From Bacillota bacterium (GTDB lineage Bacteria > Sysuimicrobiota > Sysuimicrobiia > Sysuimicrobiales > Segetimicrobiaceae), in NCBI GenBank assembly GCA_021324975.1, contig JAJPIA010000032.1, forward strand, positions 1-43,707: a stretch of 43,707 nt of DNA. The letters are read 5' to 3'. A model generated the notes under the pieces. The model ran no database searches, was not told where the DNA came from, and saw nothing but the letters and a program-made list of their open reading frames with translations. Below, one piece after another: positions 15,292 to 23,074 of this stretch (positions are counted from its first letter, which is position 1; each line of letters opens with the position of its first letter). Made by a program: the position numbers and the translations under genes.

Positions 15292-16317
15292 ATGAGCAAT
15301 CTCTGCGTCTTGATCGCATCGTACCTGGAGCCCGAATACGTCGAGCGAATTGCCGCCACACCGGGCGTCGATGTGATCTACGAGCCCGCGCTACTGCCGC
15401 GGCCGCGGTATCGCGCCGATCACCACGGCGCCCCGCTGCGGCGCGCGCCGCAGGACGAAGCGCGCTGGCGCGGCTACCTCGCGCGCGCCGAGGTGCTGTT
15501 CGACTTCGATTTCACAAACTTGGACCGGCTCCTGGAGTTGGCGCCTCGGGTCCGGTGGATTCAAGCGACGAGCGCCGGCATCGGCCAGCTCTTGGTCCGT
15601 ACCGGCCTCGTGCACAGCCAGGTAGCGTTCACGACGGCGAGCGGGATCCACGCCGCGCCGCTGGCAGAGTTCTGCCTCTGGGCCCTGTTGGGGTACGTCA
15701 AGGACGCGCCCCGGCTCGCCCGCGAGCACGCGGCCCATCACTGGGAGCGCTACTGCGGCCGGGAATTGCGGGGCATGACCGCCGGCATCGTGGGACTCGG
15801 CCGCGTGGGCCGCGAGGTGGCGCGGTTGTGTCGCGCCTGCGGGATGCGGACCATCGCCACGAAGCGAACGATCCGCGCCGACGATGCGGAGGTAGCGGAT
15901 GAGCTCGTTCCGGCGGATGCGCTGCCCAGGCTCCTTGGCGTCTCGGACGCGGTCATCCTGTGCGCGCCGCACACGCCGGAGACGGAGCGGATGCTCGGTG
16001 CCCGCGAGATGCGCGCCATGAAGCGGGGAGCGTATCTGATCAATATCGGCCGCGGCGCCCTCATTGACGAGCCCGCGCTCATCGAGGCACTGCGGGACGG
16101 GCACCTCGGCGGCGCCGCGCTCGACGTGTTCGCGGAAGAGCCGCTGCCGCCCGCGAGTCCGCTCTGGGACATGCCGAACGTCATCGTCAGCCCGCACTCG
16201 GCGAGCACGGCGGACACGGAGAACGACAAGTTGACGGCGTTGTTCTGCGAAAACCTCAGGAAGTACCTGGCGGGGGCGCCCCTCCTGAACCGGTTCGATC
16301 CGGACCGGCTCTACTGA
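15292..16317 (+). CDS. D-2-hydroxyacid dehydrogenase, NAD(P)-dependent
   Basis: 341 residues with the two-domain layout of the D-isomer-specific 2-hydroxyacid dehydrogenases. The substrate domain (1-110, ~315-341) includes WIQATSAGIGQLL near 83. The Rossmann domain opens with GIVGLGRVGREVARLC near 163 (GxGxxG). Catalytic Arg is in LINIGRGALID, Glu in FAEEPLPP and His in VSPHSAS. It interconverts a 2-oxoacid and a D-2-hydroxyacid in the cytosol; the substrate is open (glyoxylate or hydroxypyruvate reductase types are common). ATG 15292 is preceded by GAGGTGG. Its stop overlaps the stop of the convergent secreted-protein gene by seven bases. Confidence 0.88.
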   Translation: MSNLCVLIASYLEPEYVERIAATPGVDVIYEPALLPRPRYRADHHGAPLRRAPQDEARWRGYLARAEVLFDFDFTNLDRLLELAPRVRWIQATSAGIGQLLVRTGLVHSQVAFTTASGIHAAPLAEFCLWALLGYVKDAPRLAREHAAHHWERYCGRELRGMTAGIVGLGRVGREVARLCRACGMRTIATKRTIRADDAEVADELVPADALPRLLGVSDAVILCAPHTPETERMLGAREMRAMKRGAYLINIGRGALIDEPALIEALRDGHLGGAALDVFAEEPLPPASPLWDMPNVIVSPHSASTADTENDKLTALFCENLRKYLAGAPLLNRFDPDRLY

Positions 16318-16859
16318 GGCACGGCGACCTGCGCCGCCTCGGACACGGTGGTGGTGACAACGGCGCCTGCCGGGACCTGCACTTGCCCGCCGTGGACGAG
16401 GGAGCCGCCCAGGAAGCCGATCGGCCAGATGAGGACGATCCCGGCCACGCCGGAGCCGGCGGTACGGCTGGCCCCATGGATCTGCGCCACCGTGTCCGGC
16501 GTGACGTCCACCGGCGAGAGCTTCACTGGGCGGCCGTCGACGGCCGCGGTCTCCACACTCTCGATGTGCACGCGGGCGCCCTTGCCGAAGAGCCCGGGAT
16601 GCGCCACGGCGGTGACGATGCCGTGAGCGGGCGTCGCCGCCCGGACCGCGATGGCTCGATCCACCACGACGTCCGACGCAACCTCGAACTGGACCGCGGT
16701 GCCCTGTGCGGTTGTCGCGGAATCCACCGGCGTCTCGAATCGCAGCAGCACCGCGGTGCCGGCGGGCACGAGCACCCCGGCATCTGCGAGGGCCGGAGCC
16801 GGCCCGACGGCCGCCGCAGCCAACACGGCCGCGGTGACGATCGTGGCGATGCGCAGCAT
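16311..16859 (-). CDS. Secreted protein of unknown function
   Basis: 182 residues starting with a typical Sec signal peptide (MLRIATIVTAAVLAAAAVGP, cleavage near ALA-DA at about 26). The mature part is beta-rich: VPAGTAVLLRFETPVDSATT, then a repeat-like stretch of Val/Ala strands with ARVHIESVETAAVDGRPVKL. A Gly-rich hydrophobic segment (GVAGIVLIWPIGFLGGSLVH) looks like a glycine-zipper or anchor. The pattern 'VPAGT..L.V......S.....G..V.F.V' recurs in exported hypothetical proteins of many bacteria. No function is known to me. The start was set at the first Met with a signal peptide; the much longer open frame upstream is not coding. Confidence 0.65.
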   Translation of the reverse strand: MLRIATIVTAAVLAAAAVGPAPALADAGVLVPAGTAVLLRFETPVDSATTAQGTAVQFEVASDVVVDRAIAVRAATPAHGIVTAVAHPGLFGKGARVHIESVETAAVDGRPVKLSPVDVTPDTVAQIHGASRTAGSGVAGIVLIWPIGFLGGSLVHGGQVQVPAGAVVTTTVSEAAQVAVPQ

Positions 16860-17142
16860 GTTGCTGTTCCTCCTCTGCGGGCGCTCAGGGGTCGACGAAC
16901 CGAGTGCCGGGTTCTGCCGCCGCCGTGGGTTCTCCTCCAGCCGGCCGGGCGCGGCGTGTCCGTGCCGCATCGTGCCGCAGCAGACGGGGCCGGGATCGAC
17001 CGCCCGCGCCGTGCGATGGGCCGTGCCTCGCGGAGCCGGGAAAAATAAGGCAAATCGAACGCCCGGCGGAAGGAAACCCGGCCCAGTTCCCGAACACCGT
17101 AACCCCGAGATTGGTTCACCACGACAAGCGCGGGAGGGACGT

Positions 17143-17430
17143 ATGACCAAGGCCCAATTCGCGGCGCGGCTTGCCGAGAAGCTGTCGAGCAGAGAGCGGA
17201 CCGTCAGCAAGGCGGAAGCCGGACGGATCGTGGACGAGATCACGAGCCTCGTGACGACGGTCCTGAAGCGGGGCGACAAGGTCCGGTTCCCCGGCTTCGG
17301 GAGTTTCCGCGTATCCAAGCGCAAGGCGCGCACCGCGCGCAACCCGCAAACCGGCGAACCCGTGCGGGTGCCTGCGCGGACCGTGCCGCGGTTCACGGCG
17401 GCGAAAGAGCTCAAAGCCGCGATCAAGTAG
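17143..17430 (+). CDS. HU/IHF-family DNA-binding protein
   Basis: 95 residues, the length of bacterial HU. The N-terminal helices (MTKAQFAARLAEKL, SKAEAGRIVDEITSLV) are followed by the DNA-binding arm: GDKVRFPGFGSFRVSKRKAR and the ARNPQTGEPVRVPARTVPRF stretch. That stretch contains the NPxTGE and Pro positions that kink DNA. It acts as a nucleoid-associated homodimer or heterodimer. ATG is preceded by GGGAGGGA about five bases upstream. It is monocistronic and ends in a strong terminator. Confidence 0.93.
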   Translation: MTKAQFAARLAEKLSSRERTVSKAEAGRIVDEITSLVTTVLKRGDKVRFPGFGSFRVSKRKARTARNPQTGEPVRVPARTVPRFTAAKELKAAIK

Positions 17431-17443
17431 GCGCCGGCGGGGT

Positions 17444-17486
17444 CAAGGCCGCGGGGGCCGCAAGGCCCCGCGGCCTTGTTGTTTTT
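17444..17486 (+). terminator. Strong intrinsic terminator of the HU gene
   Basis: A perfect 13-bp stem (CAAGGCCGCGGGG at 17444-17456 with CCCCGCGGCCTTG at 17466-17478) closes a 9-base loop and is followed by TTGTTTTTG. This is the clearest factor-independent terminator in the window, 14 bases after the HU stop. Confidence 0.9.
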
Positions 17487-17536
17487 GACCGCGCGGGCCC
17501 GTGTGTGGCGAGGACGGCGCGAATAAACGCGGGCCG

Positions 17537-17566
17537 TGGACGATTGGGCCACCGCCATGTTACCAT
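17537..17566 (+). promoter_or_regulatory. Possible sigma-70-type promoter for korAB
   Basis: TGGACG (17537-17542) and TACCAT (17561-17566) are each 4/6 matches to TTGACA and TATAAT with an 18-base spacer. They lie between the HU terminator and korA, leaving a leader of about 90 bases. The match is moderate and not proof of a promoter. Confidence 0.35.
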
Positions 17567-17663
17567 CTAGTGTTGTGAGTTCTGGGACAAAAGCTCGAGC
17601 CGCGACGCTCGGGTCGGTCCGTCATCGCACCTGCCCCGCGGCTCCCAGGAGGCAAGGCAAGGA

Positions 17664-19538
17664 ATGACGGTTAACCAAATGAAGCTGCTGATCGGCGGCG
17701 TGCAGCTTCGTGATGGTGTGTCCACGGTCGCCGACCTCGTTGGCCGAATCCTCACGCGTGCAGGATTGCACGTGCTCAGCGTCGAGCGAAGCTTCGCATC
17801 GACGATCTACGGCGCCCACCAATTCGACCCGCTCGTTGTCTCCGCAGCGCCGCTCCTGTCCTGGGGCGATCGTGCGGTCGATGTGCTCGTCGGTCTCGAG
17901 TACGACAGCAACCCCGACGCGCCGCAGCAACCCAACCGCGACACGATTCGGCAGCACGGTGGCGATCTCGTCGAGGGCGGCGTGCTTCTCTACGACAGCT
18001 CCGGCGGCCCCGTGAACACCGAGGCGCTCCAGGCCCGCGGCGGGCAGGTCTTCGCGATCCCCGCCCGTGACATCGCGCTCCGGGAGCTCAAGAAGGAAGT
18101 CGTCAAGAACCTCATCATGACGGGCGCGCTGTTCCGTCTGCTCGAGTTCGATCAGGACGAGCGCTGGCTGCGCCAGCTCTTGGAGGAGCGCTTCGGGCGC
18201 AAGGGTGCGGCCATCGTGGATCTCAACCTCGAGGCGGCGCGCCGCGGTCGCACCCTCGTCGAGCGGATCCTCGAGGATCGGCGCCGGCCCTCGGTCGGCT
18301 ACCGGATCGAGGCGGTCCGCAGCGCGTCGCCCGCGGTGTACGTCAGCGGCAACGAGGCATTGTCGATCGGCGCGGTCGAGGCGGGGGTCCGCTTCTACGC
18401 CGGCTATCCGATCACGCCGGCGTCCGGCATCCTCGAGTACATGGAGAGGCATCTGCCCGGGTACGGCGGGCGGGTGCTGCAGGGGGCCAACGAGCGCGAG
18501 TCGATCCGCGCCGCGCTCGGCGCGAGCGTCACCGGCGTGCTGAGCATGGTGGGGACGAGCGGTCCGGGACTATCGCTCAAGGTGGAGGAGATCGGCGTCT
18601 CCGGGACCACCGAGACGCCGCTTGTGATTGTCGACGCGATGCGCGCGGGACCGTCGACGGGCATGCCGACGAAGACGGAGCAGGGGGACCTCACGCTCGT
18701 CACGGGCGGCGGGCACGGGGAGATCCCGCGCATCGTGCTGGCGCCGTCGACGATCGACGAGTGTTATACGCTGATGCGGGACGCGGTGCGGCTGTCGGAC
18801 AAGTACCAGTGCCCGGTGTTCTTTCTGACCGACCTCAACCTCAGCGAGGGGCGCATGACGGTGGCGGAGTCGGTCTTCCGGTCCGGCGGCGCATCGATCG
18901 CGCGCCACGTCGCCACGGAAGAGGATGTGCGCGGGGCGCGGTACCTGCGGTACCGTCTGACGGACAGCGGGATCTCGCCGCGCCTGATCCCGGGGCAGCG
19001 GGGCGGGGTCTCCAAGATCAGCAGCACCGAGCACGACGAGTTCGGGTTCGTGACGACGGACCCCGCGATGCGCGTTGCCCAGATGGACAAGCGGATGCGC
19101 AAGCTCCACACGTACCTGCGGGAGGACGCCAAGGCGCCCCAGGTGTACGGCCACCTGGGGCGCGGACCGACGTTGGTCGGGTGGGGCGGGACCAAATTGG
19201 CCCTGTTGGACGCGCGCGAGCGGCTGCGTCGCGAAGGGACCGAGGCGGCCGTCGTCCACTTCACGCACCTCTGGCCGTTCCCGACGCACCTGGCCAAGCC
19301 GCTGTTGGACACCGGCCGGCCGGTCGTCGTGTGCGAGCACAACTACTCGGGACAGTTTGCCGATCTCGTCCAGGCGCACTGCCTGGTGCCGACCCGGCGC
19401 GTGCTCAAATACAACGGCCGGACGTTGTATCCGTCCGAGGTCGTGCGCGCGGTCCAGGAGGTCACCCACAACGGGGCGGTGGCGGTCCGGCTCGGCGGCA
19501 AGGATCCGGTCATGGTCGAGGTGAGCATCGATGCCTGA
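17664..19538 (+). CDS. korA: 2-oxoacid:ferredoxin oxidoreductase, fused gamma-alpha subunit
   Basis: A 624-residue protein joining the gamma domain (about 1-190, LIGGVQLRDGVSTVADLVGR) to the alpha subunit (pyrimidine-binding domain from ~225). GYPITPASGILEYMERHLPG near 246, GTSGPGLSLKVEEIG near 296, and SDKYQCPVFFLTDLNLSEGR near 378 are typical. HLWPFPTHLAKPLL near 535 and VVCEHNYSGQFADLVQ belong to the C-terminal domain. With KorB it oxidatively decarboxylates a 2-oxoacid (2-oxoglutarate or a branched or pyruvate type) to an acyl-CoA, reducing ferredoxin, or runs in reverse. ATG has AAGGA-type spacing. Its end overlaps korB by eight bases (ATGCCTGA). The exact 2-oxoacid cannot be read from sequence. 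Confidence 0.92.
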   Translation: MTVNQMKLLIGGVQLRDGVSTVADLVGRILTRAGLHVLSVERSFASTIYGAHQFDPLVVSAAPLLSWGDRAVDVLVGLEYDSNPDAPQQPNRDTIRQHGGDLVEGGVLLYDSSGGPVNTEALQARGGQVFAIPARDIALRELKKEVVKNLIMTGALFRLLEFDQDERWLRQLLEERFGRKGAAIVDLNLEAARRGRTLVERILEDRRRPSVGYRIEAVRSASPAVYVSGNEALSIGAVEAGVRFYAGYPITPASGILEYMERHLPGYGGRVLQGANERESIRAALGASVTGVLSMVGTSGPGLSLKVEEIGVSGTTETPLVIVDAMRAGPSTGMPTKTEQGDLTLVTGGGHGEIPRIVLAPSTIDECYTLMRDAVRLSDKYQCPVFFLTDLNLSEGRMTVAESVFRSGGASIARHVATEEDVRGARYLRYRLTDSGISPRLIPGQRGGVSKISSTEHDEFGFVTTDPAMRVAQMDKRMRKLHTYLREDAKAPQVYGHLGRGPTLVGWGGTKLALLDARERLRREGTEAAVVHFTHLWPFPTHLAKPLLDTGRPVVVCEHNYSGQFADLVQAHCLVPTRRVLKYNGRTLYPSEVVRAVQEVTHNGAVAVRLGGKDPVMVEVSIDA

Positions 19539-20403
19539 GACGGCCCAGACGACGAGAGCGATCTGGGACCAAAATGCCGCGCCGCGGCACCGCATCCAGT
19601 GGTGCCCCGGGTGCGGCGATTACGCGGTGCTGAACGCGGTCAAGGCGGCGGTGACGTCGCTCGAGCTCACGCCGTCGGAGTTACTCCTGGTCGCGGGGAT
19701 CGGCTGCTCGGGCCAGATCCGTAACTACCTGAACGGCAACTCGTTCTACGGCACCCACGGCGGCGCGCTCGCCTACGCGCTCGGTGCGAAAATGGCCAAC
19801 CCGGAGTTGACCGTGCTGGTCATGGCCGGGGACGGCGACACGCTCGCGATCGGCATCGAAAACTTCGTGCACGCCTGTCGCCGCGATCCGGATATCACGC
19901 TGGTGCTGATGAACAACGGCGTGTACGGGCTCACCAAGGGACAGGACTCGCCGTCCGCGGGCCTCGGCCAGCCGGATTGGAAACCGTCCGAGGAGCACCC
20001 CCCGTTCATCGATCCGGTGGAGGTTGCACTGACGTGCGGCGCGACGTTTATCGGGCAGGGATTTTCGGGCGACCCCAAGCACGCCGCGCAGTTGATCGTG
20101 GAGGGCGTGCGCCATCGGGGATTCGCCGTCATCAACGACTTTTCGCCGTGCGTGACCTACAACAAGGTGAACACCTACGATTGGTTCCGCGCGCACGTGG
20201 AGCCCGTGCCGGCAAGCCATGACCCGTCGAGCAAGGCGGCGGCGTGGGAGTTGGTGCGCGACTTCCGGGACAGGGGCAAGCTGCCCACGGGCATCGTGTA
20301 CCGCGCAGCGCGCGAGAAGGGTGGCGCGGCGAAGCGCCTGCCCATGTGGCCCGACGAGCTGGCGCGGGCAGACGTCGATCCGTTGGTCAAGCGACTGCGC
20401 TGA
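19531..20403 (+). CDS. korB: 2-oxoacid:ferredoxin oxidoreductase, beta subunit
   Basis: 290 residues of the TPP- and [4Fe-4S]-binding beta subunit. The cluster ligands are seen as WCPGCGDYAVL (two Cys), GIGCSGQIRNYL and DFSPCVTYNKVN. The TPP/Mg motif is AGDGDTLAIGIENFVHAC near 108-125, ending in VLMNNGVYGLTKGQDSP. It partners KorA in electron transfer to ferredoxin. The start overlaps korA, so translation is coupled. Neighbours do not include separate ferredoxin or gamma/delta genes; the ferredoxin gene 12 kb away is a plausible acceptor, by inference. Confidence 0.93.
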   Translation: MPETAQTTRAIWDQNAAPRHRIQWCPGCGDYAVLNAVKAAVTSLELTPSELLLVAGIGCSGQIRNYLNGNSFYGTHGGALAYALGAKMANPELTVLVMAGDGDTLAIGIENFVHACRRDPDITLVLMNNGVYGLTKGQDSPSAGLGQPDWKPSEEHPPFIDPVEVALTCGATFIGQGFSGDPKHAAQLIVEGVRHRGFAVINDFSPCVTYNKVNTYDWFRAHVEPVPASHDPSSKAAAWELVRDFRDRGKLPTGIVYRAAREKGGAAKRLPMWPDELARADVDPLVKRLR

Positions 20404-20435
20404 CGCTGCGCAGCACAGTTGAGCGAGCCGGATAC

Positions 20436-20461
20436 CGATGACCGCCGCGAGGCGGTCATCG
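20436..20461. terminator. 11-bp hairpin with GCGA tetraloop between convergent genes
   Basis: CGATGACCGCC (20436-20446) and GGCGGTCATCG (20451-20461) pair perfectly around GCGA, a GNRA-type tetraloop. It lies just after korB and covers the stop codon of the opposite HD-GYP-MFS gene (20456-20458), so it probably acts as a bidirectional terminator. There is no long T-run on either side. Confidence 0.6.
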
Positions 20462-23074
20462 CGCGTTTCGCGCGGGCCGCACGTGGCGGGGTTCGGGGGG
20501 TGGCGCCGGCGCGCCGCTCCGCGCTTCGCGCGCCGGTGGCGGCACCGTCGCGGCCTGGAACGTGTCCCGCCGCAGGACCGGGAGGTCCCGTCCCGCGGCG
20601 ACCCACACGATCGCGACGCCCGCGATGGAGACCATCCCGAGCAGCACCAGCGCGGCCTGCGGGCCGGCCACGTCCGCGAGCCGGCCGAACACCAGCATGC
20701 CGAGCAGGGTCGTGCCGGCGATAAACACCTGGCGGCTCGCCATGAGCCGGCCGACAATCCATGAGGGGGCGTTGGCAAGGGAGATTGAGGCGTTCGCGAT
20801 GTTGGTGGCGATGTTGCCGACGCCGAAGAGGAACGCCCCCGCGATGAGCACCGGGTACGACGTTGTCAGGCCGAACAGACCGACGCCCACGCCGGTCAGG
20901 AGAAACACGACGATGACGAAGGGCACGCTCACCCACCGCCGGCCGGTCGCCGCGAGCGTCAGCGCGGAGACGAGCTTGCCGACGCCGATGACGCTGTTGA
21001 TCACGCCGTAGGCGACCACCGGCAGCCCGGCGGCGCGAATGATCATCGGTGCGCGGAGCGCCGGGAATGCCAGCGTGAGGTACCCGGGGACGATGAGGAG
21101 GGCCAGCACGAGGTGGAGCGGCGTGCGGCGAATGTAAGTGAGCCCTTCGCTGATCTCCGTCACCAGATGCTTCGGGGCCCCGGTGCCGAGGCCGGCCCGC
21201 CACACCAGCGGCATGAGGCCGACGCAGACGGCGCTCACCACAAAGCTCAGCGCGTCGAGATAGAACACCATGTGGTAGCCGAGCGTGAGTACGATCGCGC
21301 CGCCGAGCACGCCGCCGATGATCTCAGCGATCCGCTCGGTTGTCTGCAGCATCGCCGTGCCCGTCGGCAGGATCTCCTCAGGGACGACGACCGGGATGAG
21401 CCCATACACCGCCGACCGGAAAAACACCGTCCCGATGTTCAAGACGACGAGCACGAGGAACCCCGCCGGGAGCGAGCGCAGGAGCACAAATGGCAGCGCC
21501 GCGACCAGCGCCGCACGCCCGAGGTCGGCCGCGATCATGAGCCCTCGGCGATCCACGCGATCGGCGAGCGCACCGGCCAGGAAGCCGAGGAGCCCCTGGC
21601 CGACCGTGGCGGTGATGAGCGCGCCGGCGAGCACCGTGGCCGACTTGGTGAGCTGATACACCCAGAGCGTCAGCGCGATGAAGAAGATCTCGTCACCGAG
21701 GAAGCTGACCAGTTGGCCGCCCCACAAGAGGGCGAAGGAGGGGTGCCGGAAGAGGAGCACCCATGCCGGGAGGGCGGCGGAACCCGGGCGTCCGGCGCGG
21801 CGCTCCGGGATCCCGCCGGCCGGCTGGCGGATGACGCCGGCGCGGGTGAGCACGGTTTGCAGCGCGGCGATCACCCGCGGATCGAACTGCGTTCCGGCGT
21901 TGCGGGCAAGCTCGTCGATCGCATCCCGCGGCGATCGCGCCGCCCGGTACGGTCGGTCGGTAGTCATGGCGTTGTACGCGTCGACCACGAGATTGATGCG
22001 CGAGCTGAGTGGGATCTGATCCCCTGCCAGCCTTGATGGATACCCGGTGCCGTTGAGATTTTCGTGGCTTGCCCCCACGAGCGGCGCGATCTCGGCCAGC
22101 CCGCTGATGGACTCCACGATGCGCACGCCTGCCTCGACGTGCGACTGCATGACGCGCCACTCGTCGCCCGTCAGCTTGCCCGGTTTCAGCAGGATCTCCG
22201 ACGGGATCACGGTTTTGCCGACGTCGTGCAGCAGGCCCGTCAGATAGACGCGATGCACCTCGGGCTCGTCGAGGCCCAGGACCCTCGCGATGCGCCGCGA
22301 CAACTCCGCCACGGCGGCCGAGTGGTCGGCCGTGTACGGGTCCCGCGCGTCCACCGCGGCGGCAAGGACGGATACGGCCGCCAGCGCCCGGCGCTGCTCC
22401 TGCCCCCGCAGGATCCTCGGCAGGTAGAGTTGCAGCGTCAGCGCGGCGGCGAGCGGAGGCACCAGGAGGCGCGTCGTCAAGGCGGGGTTGTTGTCTGCCG
22501 CCCAAACCGCAACAAGCGCCGCCAAGGTAAAGATAGCCATGTGGAACGTCGTCGAGGTTGCCCGGAAGCGGACCGCGCGTGCCCAGGTAAGACCCTCCTC
22601 TAGGTGCAGGTGCGCGGAGGACACAATCAAGTGGACGACAGTGTACGCGAGCCCGGCAAGGAGCACGTCGCTGGGGCTGCCCCAGTCCGGCATGGCGTAG
22701 ACGACCAGCGCCGCGGCGCTGAGCGACAGCAGCTGATCCCCTCCGCCGACCAGTACATCCTGCCACGACCGTCGGACGAGGCCAAACATTGTGCCGGCGG
22801 CGGCGCCGAGCAGGGTAGGCGCCCAACCGAACAGCACGAGCCCCGCTACCGTGATGACCGGGCTCAGCGGCAACTCTCCGGACGGGTCGAGATAGACGGG
22901 ATACTGGTCGAGGAGCGCGGTGGTCAGCGCGATCACGAGCAGGGCGGGGATGTCGGCGATGGTGACGGCGCGCAGCCCCGTCAGGAGCAGGACAGCAGCG
23001 CACGCGGCAATCGACCACGTGAGTGTGCTCAGGGAAGCCCCTCGTGGCGACGCCGGGAGGTCGATCTTGCTCAA
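20456..23074 (-). CDS. Membrane HD-GYP domain fused to MFS transporter
   Basis: One uninterrupted 872-codon frame. Residues ~20-215 form an N-terminal multi-helix membrane sensor region. Residues ~235-410 are an HD-GYP phosphodiesterase domain, with TADHSAAVAELSRRIARVLG near 248, LLHDVGKTVIPSEILLKPG near 281 (HD dyad at 283-284), and HENLNGTGYPSRLAGDQIP near 337. Residues ~440-840 are a 12-TM-type MFS transporter (LFRHPSFALLWGGQLVSFLG; DRVDRRGLMIAADLGRAAL). HD-GYP domains usually hydrolyse c-di-GMP; the MFS part resembles EntS-like exporters. The TTG start at 23074 overlaps the upstream HD gene stop (TTGA). No ATG or GTG occurs in frame near it. An internal GTG at 21760 (residue 439) could start the transporter separately but lacks a good ribosome site. 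Confidence 0.75.
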   Translation of the reverse strand: MSKIDLPASPRGASLSTLTWSIAACAAVLLLTGLRAVTIADIPALLVIALTTALLDQYPVYLDPSGELPLSPVITVAGLVLFGWAPTLLGAAAGTMFGLVRRSWQDVLVGGGDQLLSLSAAALVVYAMPDWGSPSDVLLAGLAYTVVHLIVSSAHLHLEEGLTWARAVRFRATSTTFHMAIFTLAALVAVWAADNNPALTTRLLVPPLAAALTLQLYLPRILRGQEQRRALAAVSVLAAAVDARDPYTADHSAAVAELSRRIARVLGLDEPEVHRVYLTGLLHDVGKTVIPSEILLKPGKLTGDEWRVMQSHVEAGVRIVESISGLAEIAPLVGASHENLNGTGYPSRLAGDQIPLSSRINLVVDAYNAMTTDRPYRAARSPRDAIDELARNAGTQFDPRVIAALQTVLTRAGVIRQPAGGIPERRAGRPGSAALPAWVLLFRHPSFALLWGGQLVSFLGDEIFFIALTLWVYQLTKSATVLAGALITATVGQGLLGFLAGALADRVDRRGLMIAADLGRAALVAALPFVLLRSLPAGFLVLVVLNIGTVFFRSAVYGLIPVVVPEEILPTGTAMLQTTERIAEIIGGVLGGAIVLTLGYHMVFYLDALSFVVSAVCVGLMPLVWRAGLGTGAPKHLVTEISEGLTYIRRTPLHLVLALLIVPGYLTLAFPALRAPMIIRAAGLPVVAYGVINSVIGVGKLVSALTLAATGRRWVSVPFVIVVFLLTGVGVGLFGLTTSYPVLIAGAFLFGVGNIATNIANASISLANAPSWIVGRLMASRQVFIAGTTLLGMLVFGRLADVAGPQAALVLLGMVSIAGVAIVWVAAGRDLPVLRRDTFQAATVPPPAREARSGAPAPPPEPRHVRPARNAR

